64,000 nucleotides of DNA. Source: Spodoptera frugiperda. Its lineage: Eukaryota; Arthropoda; Insecta; Lepidoptera; Noctuidae. The stretch covers positions 10,894,199 to 10,958,198 of the forward strand of contig NC_064237.1 of assembly GCF_023101765.2 (NCBI RefSeq), written 5' to 3'. Positions 44,819 through 56,500 of the stretch are shown here, one piece after another (position 1 is the stretch's first letter; each line of letters opens with the position of its first letter). Position numbers and translations under genes: made by a program. The notes beneath the pieces were generated by a model that was not told where the DNA came from, made no database searches, and saw only the letters and a list, made by a program, of their open reading frames with translations.

Positions 44819-47357
44819 AGCCCTACGGGTTTTCCTCCCTGACGCAACAGGGAAAATCATTGGTGGCGAAACGGAGTATGTATTTGCTTGTGGAGTCGGG
44901 TTTGCTAGTAACATATACGTTACGTTTAAACGGACCTGTAAAATGGATTGCTGCTTATATTGTCGGATAGGTTTTTTTTATACGAGAACTGTATTGTGTG
45001 TGAACTCGCTCATCTAATTAGTTCAGCTAATAACACATACGTTTAAACATACTAGTAAAACGGACACTCTGTGTGTACGCGCCGTAAGTAGTTACATGCA
45101 AAGGTACATAACCTGACGCCTGTCTCCCATGGGGGTAGGCAGAGACAATGAAACGCCAATTGCTACGAATTTTACATACCTCTTTCGCTCATTGCATGCT
45201 CGTCCGTTAAGGGTAATTTAGTTTAGGTAATTTAATTTGACCCTTCTCAGTGCCGGCGTAAGGGCCACTGACACCCCGGGCGAAAATATTGTGGCGCCCA
45301 CTTGAGGGAAGCAATATCAAGTGTTAGTAGTAGTTTTTCATTTTATTGGCGTAGTAGTTATTAATAGTTATTAATAGCTAGCTACTTGCGCGCGATTTCA
45401 CCCGATCTGCTCGGCTCTTAATGGTCGTAGTATGATGTTTTACAGCCTATAAATGGACCTTCTTCCTATAAATGAATAGGTCATTTCCAACGCAAAAAGA
45501 CTTTCAATTCGAACCATTAGTGCCAGAGATTAACACGTACAAACAAACAAATTTTCCGGCTTTATAATATGAAGTGTAGATTTTACTCTAACGTGGTAAT
45601 TTACTAAGCTTAGTTACCAAAGTTAGTGTTTGGCAATTAATTCCTGTAGGTAGCGTGTGGCTTAATTATCTGTCGATTCATTACACATAAGTATAGTTAT
45701 GTCATTAATTTAATTAGTTCTGGAAACAACACTAATGACTAGCCAGAACTATAATGTTTGTGATGATTACTTATCAGAAATGTATTTATTTGTTATTTAT
45801 AGTAGGTACCACCTTATATACTTTAATTAAACTGGCTTTTAGGTACGTTTATAAATTAATTTCAGGAATTGTAAAGGAATATTGTGCCTACATTATATAA
45901 TTATATACTTATATATAGCTTCATAAGGAATTGTTTACGTAAATATTTTGTTTCTGTAATATGTTCCCAGAAATTCACTTTATTTTGCAATGTCGCACCT
46001 AATAGGGGTACCTATTTTCGTAAATTGATCATTTACACGTTTAGGTCACAATACATAATTAAATATAGAGATACTCCTGCGTATGGCATGCACACGCGAA
46101 ATCTAAAAATAAAAATGAAACCCAAAATACGAGCTCGTCTCAGTTTGGGAATCAGTGTCCCATTATTATTGTCCCACTGTACCTACAATTTATTGACTAC
46201 TCTCATATATATTATGTGACTGTACAATCATTTACTACTCTCATAATACCTATAGGTATGTGTTGTACTTACTTAATGTATTTGTAGTACATTATTTGGA
46301 TAACATTATTTATTACTTACATAATAACTTATATTCGTTTTTTTATAACATTCTTATGACAATTCCATTTGCAGTAAAAATGTTTTAATCCAACCCATAA
46401 AAAAAAATCTTTCGTTCAACGCCATCTACAGACATTCCATTACACTAGTTAGGAATCACAGAGAACAAAGTCGCCTCGTAAGCCATAGTTAACTATTAGT
46501 GAACTCGTAAAACTATTCGTTTTTTGGTTGCTTCGTCGTAGTGGCCAGTTGGACGGACGAAAATCCCCACTCAGATCGACATTGTCCGATGTAAAGTACC
46601 AGGATAGCAGAAGTAGAAAGTATATGTAGTAGGTAGACAAGAAAATTATTGTTCACCTCTCTTTCTCTCAGATTGTACTTGTAAGAGCAGGATAGCACTA
46701 TTAAATGGGAACGAATGAATAATGACAGGCGGATGTGACGTAGCTACGCTTGAGAAAGGTGCATTCGATTGTCAAATAAAATTTCATTAGAGATACCTAT
46801 CTTACGTTTATACACTCCTAGTACTTTTTAGTAAATCACCCAATACTTTGGGAAGAATAATGACGGTCTCTACGAAATATCAGAAAGACAAGAAGGGCAT
46901 ATGATGTTATGCGGTCCTTGTCTAACATTTATACGGTCCTTATCTCTCTCATGAATAAAAATACGTTTTGTTATACTGTCTCGTCTGCCGTCGTCTCTAT
47001 GGGTTTATGCTGCCCTGGTACCCATTCGACCAAGTAACCTGTTTACCCCGATCAATGTGCTACATTTGAACAACCTACAATCGTAACTCGGGCAAATTAT
47101 GTAACTACAACTTTAGTTGAGGCTATAATAATATTTAGAGTAGCGTAACGTCACGCCTTTTATGCCCGAATGGGTAGGCAGAGATGCACATTACGGCTAA
47201 TACCGCTATACAATAATAATATTTAGTTCTGTATTGGGCTAAAATGTTAAGAAATGCAATTTTCTTTTAGGGCATAAAATAGAAACACCATTACTTATAG
47301 AAAAATATGTAATTATATGATTATTATTCCTTAATGATTAATTTGTACTTAAGAACA
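44819..47357. other. Intergenic between repeats and the FANCI 3' end
   Basis: No gene is supported. 45384-45552 is element E, 47146-47215 a minus-strand SINE-B tail (CACGCCTTTTATGCCCGAAT). 45884-46219 is open for 111 codons, but its AT-driven composition gives no sign of a protein family. Confidence 0.45.
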
Positions 47358-47363
47358 TTTATT
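47358..47363 (-). promoter_or_regulatory. FANCI poly(A) signal
   Basis: TTTATT on the plus strand (AATAAA in sense), 37 bp past the FANCI stop codon, implying a very short 3' UTR. Confidence 0.7.
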
Positions 47364-47399
47364 GATCAATCTTATAATTATAGCAGAATATAGAATATT

Positions 47400-47515
47400 C
47401 TAGGAAACTCTTCTGCGCTTCCTTGTAGAAGCTTCTTCATCACTTCTTTCTTCTTGCTCCGCATCACTGGCAGCCTCTGTTATATCAGTCTCAGCATCAT
47501 TAATGTCCGCCTCAC
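47400..47515 (-). CDS. FANCI terminal exon
   Basis: Acceptor TTTCTTCTCAG|GT. Encodes an acidic tail (GEADINDAETDITEAASDAE, QEERSDEEAS) ending TRKRRRVS and TAG. The basic cluster at the very end parallels the nuclear-localisation-like KKKRKK end of human FANCI. Confidence 0.9.
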
Positions 47516-50500
47516 CTGAGAAGAAATATTACGTTGTTAATAAATACAATTGACAAAACCACATTGCCTAGTTAGTTAATTACTGGTTAAGGTAACATAT
47601 AATCGATTGTAAAATTATGTATAAATCAAATAAATACTTATTACCAATAGTAAACATTATCTTTATAAATAGGCTAGTTGCCTACGAACGAATTAAATAC
47701 TTTTTGAATCATTGAAAACGATATTTTCTATTATTTTTATATGAAATGGTGCGGTATAACGGCATGAAATTTTTACGTCAAATAGACTTATTTCTAGAAA
47801 AAATGCTAGAAAAGTTCGAAATCTACTTAAGATCATCAATTCTATGATCTCCTCAGTCGACTACCCAATTCCACTGTATATCTGAAAACTTTCCATAAAG
47901 TATCACATACATACAAGGAAACCTCATAAAATACGATAACTATTTCTCGAGCATGTACGAAATCTCATTTACTTTTCCATGATCTAACATCGCTTCTCTT
48001 TTGAACACAGTCTACATGTATACAGTAAAGGAAATAAACAGAATCCTGTCAATTCTTGGAACATTGATATTGAATCAGCAATCTGATCTCATAATGTCAC
48101 GAAGATACTATGAGAATTCTTGGAAATTGCACTTATGATATTGGGAGTACATAGTATTAGGATGTTTACTCATCTTGTTAAGTAGCCGACAAGGATACGG
48201 CGTATGAAGGTGATCCCGGACATTGACTCGCGACCGAAACTGTGTACTCTAATAAGTGTTCAAACAATATTTTCTCATCTATATTGGTTATAGTTAGTTG
48301 TATAATAAAGGTGAAATTTGTTTGTACGAAACTTAGAATAACAGAATATGAAAACAATATTTTTGATATCAATACAACGTTTGGATTTTGGAGAAAGATT
48401 TTGAATAATTAAGGATGGCTTTGGGGGAGCTCTATGTTCAGCAGTGGACGTCTTGTGGCTGCCACCACCTGATATGAACGTATGGTGAAGTACTTGAGAA
48501 AAACCTCATTAAAGGGGACGTAAGATGTCAAAAGAGGGCTAGCCATTGTTGAATTCCTGACTATAGTAATTTACTTCACGGTTCGACTGCACGGTTGGTG
48601 CGGTGGCTAGGTAACAGGCTACCGTGCAACGGTTCGATTCCCGAACGGAGCAACTCTTTATGTGATCCACAAATTGTCGTTTTGGGTCTGAGTGTCATGT
48701 GCATGTGACATTGTATGTTTGTAAACGCACCCAGGACACAGGAGAAAATCCTAGTGTGGGGCAACGTTTTAAAAAATAAAGTTAAGAGTATTCAAATGGT
48801 ACAATGCGAGTGACCTCATCATAGGAGCCAATATTACGAATCATAGAACAAAAAGGCATTGACATGACATTGTATTTGTACAAATCCGAGTTATATTCTA
48901 AGAATGCAAGCTACCAACCGCATCTACATGATTAGCGGTCGAATGCAAATAACAGCACGAATTCTCAAAACCAATTCGTTTTTAGAGTATTTTAGGTGTT
49001 AACTTGTTAAGCAGTCTGCAAATATTTATTTAAATCATTATAGTGCTTTGACTTTGACCCAGAATTTGTTGGACATTTTTTAAACGTTCGTAATTTTGTG
49101 AAATATGGGCAATATAGTTCCAATGATTAACTAAAAAATAACGGTTTACTCACGCTGCACTCTTCATCAAGGACGCTGCTAATGATACTTTTCTCTGTTG
49201 ATAATACGAGAGTAAACAGTGATTTTTATTTAATATAGTATGTCTCACGATAATTATTATTAAAATATAGTTCCAATGTATTTAGTTTCTAGGTATTCCC
49301 TGAAATATGGAACCGATTTAATGGCTTATGTTTAAATAAGTTTCGAGCTTCGAGGATCGAGTTCGCGAAACACGAGATTTTATATAAATGAGAAGATTTG
49401 CAAATGTATGAACGTGAAGGAAGGTAAATAAGTATTTAAGGGTCGTATTGGGTGGTGCTCTGTAGATTCTACTTACCCTATGAGATATAGACACAAGAAG
49501 TTTATGAGACGTGCGTTAGTTTAATAGAAAAGTTATAGATATTTACCTTCGTCTCTAGTTTCATCAGCTTGTTCCTGCGCGTTCAATACCTCTTGTAACA
49601 CGGGCGCCTTGATCCTGAAGTCGCGGGCAGTGCCCAGGGATAGGTACTGTTGCCAGTTTAACTGTGATAATATAAAGAGTTGATTATTATAATGTTCTAA
49701 ATAATTAACTAGGTTACTGTTACAATAATGTAAGTCTTCCCGAGTTCGATATACTGGGTATCGGATATCTACTTGCTCACTATAATTACTCCACATGTCA
49801 TTCCAGACTATAATCTATCTCTGTTTGTATAAAATTTAATCTAAATCTGTCCAGCAGTTTTTTCGTGAAAGAGTAACAAACACGAACGAATGAACGAACA
49901 ACTGTGTGAACGAAATGTGACTGCTGGGACTCGGGTTCGATTCCCGGGTCGGGCGAAGTATTGCTTGGCATTTTCGTTTTTTCGAAAATTTCTCAGTAGT
50001 AGCATGGAGCCTGGAAATGTGCCCGGTATATATAGACTTAACTCCTATTACATGGGACTTATAACCCAAATGGTGAAAATGTTTTTTTTTTTTTTGCCTA
50101 CCCCTACGGGAATAAAAGGCGTAACGCGACGCGATATGAAAATTAGAATTACATTAATTGATGTTACCTTAGCCTTAGTAGAGAGCAATATGAGCCGCTT
50201 GCTAAACAGCTCGGCTTCGAGCACAAGCCGAGGTATGAGCTTGGTCTCCCGAAGTAGCTTGGTGGCGGTTTCCTTGTTCTGTGACGCTTCCAGGTACGTG
50301 ATCAGGTTGTCCGTCACTGAAGACAGCTTCTTGCCGCATAGCTTTAGGAGGCGCTCGAAACTAAAGAGAGAGAAACAAGAGAGTTTTTAAAAGTCAAAAA
50401 CTAAAGAAACTATAACAACTCACGTATTTTTGGAAAAAATGAATGAAAAGCAGATTTTTTAACTTTTTTTAAGGAAGTTGGTTTTAAGTAAAGTTCGATA

Positions 50501-53500
50501 AGGCATCTTGACGGTATTGGGGAGGCCTCTGATCAGGAGTAAACATCTTGTGTCGCATATGAAGACGATCACGATATAAAGTTAAAAGATGATTTTTAAA
50601 TTATTATTTTAAATCGAAAGGCAGTAATACTTTATTTAGACCAAAACAGATTACGTAGATTCTCTCACAAATAAATAAAAAATACAAATCTTACAGTCCT
50701 CATAGCGCCATCGTAGTACGCAAAGTTTGTATTACGCACAATATTTTACGCATTACAAGAGTAGGTGAAAAATATAAGATTTTATACCCACATTTAGAGA
50801 TGTCACTACACTACATTCATATAAGTCATCGATATTATTGGGCTTTTCCGTTTTAATATCCTTCCAAAAAGCCCATGCACCATAAAAGGAAAGCAAACCA
50901 TTTTTGACAGACCATTTGAACAGATAATAAAATCACTATTTATACCAGCGCAGATATACTTCAAAACGGCAACAAAATACAGGAAAATAGTAACAGAATT
51001 AAACCAACAGAAAAAAGTTGTGAATATGACCAATATTAAGGCAAATTTTGGCAATCAGAGGTAAGGAAAAAGAGGATGGGTTTGCAAATTGCCTTTTAGC
51101 TTTCTGCCAAAGGTTTAAAAGTTCAGTACCCTTAGTACGAGTTTGCTTTACGTCGAACGAAAACGAAACGAGATCGCGTTCGGCGCTCTGATTGGTTGGT
51201 TTATTCGAGCCGGCCAATCAAAGCACCGAACGCGCTATCGTTTCGATTACTTTAAATGTAAAGCAAACTCATACTAAGGGTTTTTTTTTGAGGGGGGAAA
51301 ATCATCCAATTACTTCTCCCGTCTTGGGCGAGGCAAGAGGGAGTGTCAGACTCTTACTGACTAAAAACCACCCCGTTCCTACTCCTGCTTTTCGAGCCGG
51401 AGCCCCGGTAAACCCGCTAGGTAGTCCGCAGCTCCGGGACTCATACTAAGGGTACAGTATGCTTACCGTACAGTCTGTGCCATGACGGGGTCTATCTGCT
51501 TGACGAGCGCGGCCAGCATGGAGTAGAGGCGGACGGCGGCGGCCAGGACCCTCTCGCTGGCCGCGCCCAGGCTGCAGCGCAACTTGCAGCACCCCGCCGT
51601 CCACGACGTCATCTGGCACAGCTGCAGCACTACCGACTTGTAGATCTCCGTCAAATCTGTAACATTCAAAATAGAAAATATAATTATAATTAAGCCAAAG
51701 TAATAAGTAAGTGGAAGGAAGGTAGGGAGGCCTTTGCCCTGCAGTGGGACGATCATGGCTGAAATCTAAATCTAATAAGTAAGTATACAAATATAATTGA
51801 TAGCAAAATCCACGACTTTTTTAATTATGGAATAGTTTAAGGCGAACGAGCAGATAGCTTATTGTGTGATAAATAATTGTAGCCGCCGATGGACAATACA
51901 TGGCAACACTAACGTGCTTGTAACTTTCTTTCAGAATTTGAATGCAATATAACTTATTAATTTTATACTAATAAATTGTAAGCAATATTGTCAGCTTCCA
52001 ACCGGCCTATCTGGAGTTCATTGGAGGAGGCTTATGTTCAGCAATGAAGGTCTTGTGGCTGATATGATGATAATCAATATTGTCCGTCTGATGGTAAGCG
52101 GATACCGTAACCACACTAAGTGCAAATGCAACACTAGATACAAGTATGAATCACAAATTCGTTGAGAACCATTTGAGAAATTGTTCTATGATACCATCGA
52201 TTCCCCAAAAATGATAACGATGGCACCATAAAGTTAATTGGATGAACTCATAGGCGTAGCCAGGGGGGGTTTTGGGGGTTCAAACCCCCCCCCCGAAAAA
52301 TGCGTACCTAGACATTACAGAGCGTTATGTTTGTAGTTAGCATAGTACATCCCCTGTTTGGCAAAGGTCTGTATGACTACCTATGAATGTGTTTATTACA
52401 TAAATGGTTTTTTTTTTCATGTATGAAGGATCATTTTTTTTTTTTTTGTTCACACTTTTCATGTGTCGACTTTCTTGAACCCCTCCCGAAACTAAAACCT
52501 GGCTACGCCTATGGATGAACTGTTGTTAAATGTATGCATGTACCTCGCATGATCCTCTGCTCGGCGCTATGCACGGCGAGCGCGGCGGCGGCGGCGAGGT
52601 CCCTTGCCCGCGCCAGTAGATGCTCGAGTCCCCGCGCCCGCGCCGCCAGCTGCCCGCAGATAGTCACCAGGACTGCGTGACCGGTGCGGGAGTCTATCCC
52701 GTGGAAGTTCTCCGTCTCTTCGCCTGCTGATGTGTCTTCTTCCTGTGAATGTTGAATGCAGTGTTAAAAGTATTGTGTTATTGGATATAGCATTAATGAC
52801 GCGGATTCATGAGTAGGTATAGGTAAAGCTCAATAATAGAACTAAAAGAGTAGGCTACCCGACGTTGCCGCGTCTGTGCAGGCTGCTCATGGTGAAGAGT
52901 CTCTCTGTGACTCGAAACTAGTAGAGCTTTTCTCAATTAATAATATGGGAGTAAACCGTGATTTTTAGTTAATTTAGTATGTCTCACGATAGTTATTATA
53001 AAAATATAGAATTGAAAGAAAATTTATTTATTTACAAGCATTACACAAGAGACATGGAGTTGGAACACAACTTTGTGGCATATAGGAGTATGTTTTTAGT
53101 CTGTGTTATAAACTAAAAACAGAAGGGTAAGACTTGGCGTACACATTAATCTTCAGCTCTTTGTATCCCACAAACACGAAGTATTTGGCGAGAGCCTTTA
53201 TCAAACTACAAAACCAAGTCTTTATACGAATCCTTACATCGATCCTGCCCAGCACGGTGGCGAGTTTGACGAGCAACTCGTCGAGCAGCGCGGCCTCCTG
53301 CAGCTCGCTGCAGCCCGCCGTCAGCACCGGCCCGACCAGGGACACGCAGTCCTGGGTACTCGTGCGGATGTAGTCTTCTAGCTTTACCAGAACCTGGACA
53401 GAACAGAATATAAAAAATATATAATATATGCTTGTTTCCTCTTCTTATAAACAGCATTTTTATAAGAAGAGGAAACAAGTAAACGAATTTCATGAATATT

Positions 53501-56500
53501 TTGTTTTTTGTGTTATTGTACTTAAAACTGCATGCATACGTCGTTACCTATAATTGTAAATACAGATAAGCCTATTTATGATGGTGACACTAAATAAATT
53601 AAATTAAAATGTTTTCAGCAATATCACTAAGTCTGCAATAGGTTCACAGATTTGTTATTACATGTTGTAATTCATTTAATAACTGACTAACAAAAATGTA
53701 ATGTTCCAATGACTTGACTTTAGCAAAATATCATTGAATAATTGAAAATGTAACATATTAAATATTTCCAAATCATCATACCCTAGTCTTCAGCGGACAG
53801 GAAGCAGTAGGCGTCTCGAGCAACATGGCAGCAATCTGTATGAGTAGCTGTAGCTGCTTCTTGACGACGAGGTCCCTTTCATCCGGCACGCTGTCCGCCT
53901 CGATGTGTTGCAGCGCTGTGTGCACGTTGTCTAGAATACTCGCCAAACATTCCGACGCAGACTCGTTCGTACCCGCTGAAATAAACAAAGGAAATTATTA
54001 AGTTGCGAAAGTATAACCCCGTGTTATATGAATACAGTTAGACAAGTTATTTTGTACTGACTTCTGCCAGCAGATTCGCCCGCAGCCCCATTAGATAAGA
54101 ATGAAAATAAGAGTCCTATGTGTTATTCCAAACCATAATCTACCCCTGTTCCAAATATCATCCCGATCCCTTCAGCCATTTTGACGTGATTGTATAACAA
54201 AAGTAAGATAATAAATATAGATTCTAAGCAGTAGCTACTATTATAATAACTTGTATCCTTTTTACGATAGCCATATATCTTTTGTAACGAATTACATACT
54301 AAATAATATGGTTGGTACCATATCTAACATCAATGACAAAGGTATACAAGCCTTTATTGAAACATCAATTCATCGAATCATCAATATACTGAGAATTACT
54401 GAAATCATTTATTTTGCCGGCTTAGAATTGGACATAACACCTTTTATCAGTCGACGAGGCAATTATTTTTTATTTATAATTAAACTAATATAGTAATACT
54501 CACTTATAATTGACAAGAAACAGTCCATCTTGAGCATGTAGAGAGGAGAGAACAACAAGGTGAGACATGTCTTGAACACCTCCAGACATGTTAGCGCGAC
54601 CTGGTCGTCGAACCCGCACATGTTTTGGAATCTGTAATGTAAATAATTCAAATCATACTCATTGGTCTAATGTGTAAATTATTTTTGTTGACTCCTTAGT
54701 ACCTTAGTACAGCTCGGTTGATGCAATTTGCAAATTAGTGAAACTTTAAAATTCGAAACACATTACAATAATAATAAAACATTTATTTCAGACCGTTTTT
54801 CTTTTATTACTCTTTATTTTATTAATTATTTAAATTTAAATCCTGTATAATAATATAGTAAAATAGCAGCAAAACTATTGCCATACACGGCACACATTCT
54901 AGATTAGACAGTTAATCAGAAAAATCAACCCAGGACCCGAAACTGAATTAAATATGCCTTGCACTGCAACAATACGTACAAAACAGTTGTTATCAGTTCT
55001 CAGTCACATTATAATGAGGTAAGTAAAACAAACCAAAAACAATTTCCCAAGTCCAATCAACCATTCTTACCTGACAACTGCCTTATTGTACAGTAATGTG
55101 GCAATTCTGACGACATTAGTAGCAACATCCTTCTTGTCTATATTATCAGTGAGCAGCACGGACTGGACACTGCGCAGTGCCCACATGTGGAAGTCCCGAC
55201 GGGCGCGGATCTGGTTGCGTTGTTCTAGAGACGCCCAGCTTACTTCGTCACTGGAATATGATGGGTGAATAATTAATAGGGTCTGTTGCGAAAGTGGAAG
55301 GTTATTTGGGTGAACATCAAGGAGTATTTTGAATAATAGGTTGCTTTTTCATCAGAGATGTGCTATGCTACGTTGCTACGTTTACTCGCACAGCTACATA
55401 GCTTAGTATTGGTGGAAACGGTCACAGAGTTCCATCACTATTGGATGATTTTTGGCTTGAGTTATGGAGAGTAAACAGTTTCTATATAAAACACTAATCG
55501 CCGTACACAGAGTAATTTAATGATTCCTTTACTCAGTCCTTAGCAATTTTTTTCAGAACAAAATCGACTTACTAAGGAATAGTTTAAGCGATCATTAAAT
55601 GTTTCTGAGTGCGGCAGTAATACTAGTTTTTCGTTTGAAACTTAATGGCAAGCCTGAACTCGTGATCTACCACTAGGCAAAGACAAAAAGAATATACCAA
55701 TACAAATAAATAAAAATTAAACCAAAATAAAACATACCTATACAGCAACTCAATGATTTTCTGACAAAACCCTGGGTTCCACAGACATGGAAGTGGTTTG
55801 AAAGGTCCAGCTTTATCCTTCACCAGGTTAGACAGCTTCACAGGACCTTTCCCCTTCTCCTTCTGAGACTTTTGACTCTTTTGAGACTTCACCGTCTCTC
55901 GCGTCTCATTGAGAGACTTGTTGCCTTTCTTACTTGATTTCGGAAGGACCTGGAAATGGGAGTAAAACATTGTAAAGCTATAATCAACTAATCAATGTAT
56001 CTGGGATCGTGGAAGATATGGACCAAGGTCACTGAGGGAGGGTAAGCAACAATCATCAAAGATTTTTATAATGTACAATCCACGAGACAAACGTTTCGAG
56101 ACAAAAGCTACAATAGGCTTTTAGGAGTAAACCATAAATAGGTACTTTTGAAGTGTCAACGAATAAAGAAAAAAATAATAGTCTGTCCGTCAGTGAAGTT
56201 AGACGCTTGCTCCGAAGTGTAGCTTCGAATGGAGAAGAACGAGAAAGAAACTCCATTCGTTACTCTTTTAAAAACCCTCCTTTTTCCTTACTTTCAGGCC
56301 ATATGTATTATTACGTTTTTAGTATTCTAAGTATGTACAATATATTTCTACTTAACTACTTGCTTCCAGCTCAACAACAAATTAATCTCTTTAAATACAT
56401 TGAAAATCTGTTGAAGGCGAATCCTCCGCTAGCACCGGTCACTTTTGCTCCCCCCTCCCCCCTCCTCATGGCGTTAAACATCAGAAAGAAGATATTAATA

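Larger units (their letters stand above)
47516..49546 (-). other. FANCI last intron
   Basis: 2.0 kb. Holds an RTE tail (about 48418-48475), SINE-C (48590-48770) and a family-F TIR element (49116-49250); the rest is unique AT-rich DNA. Confidence 0.75.

Noticed and set aside
49890..50390. 166-codon plus-strand frame
   Set aside because: First half is SINE-B, second half the antisense of a FANCI exon.
53106..53237. Extension of the FANCI exon to a stop at 53106
   Set aside because: The GTAAGG donor at 53237 restores continuity with the next exon and the human alignment; the extension (VRIRIKTWFC...) is intronic.
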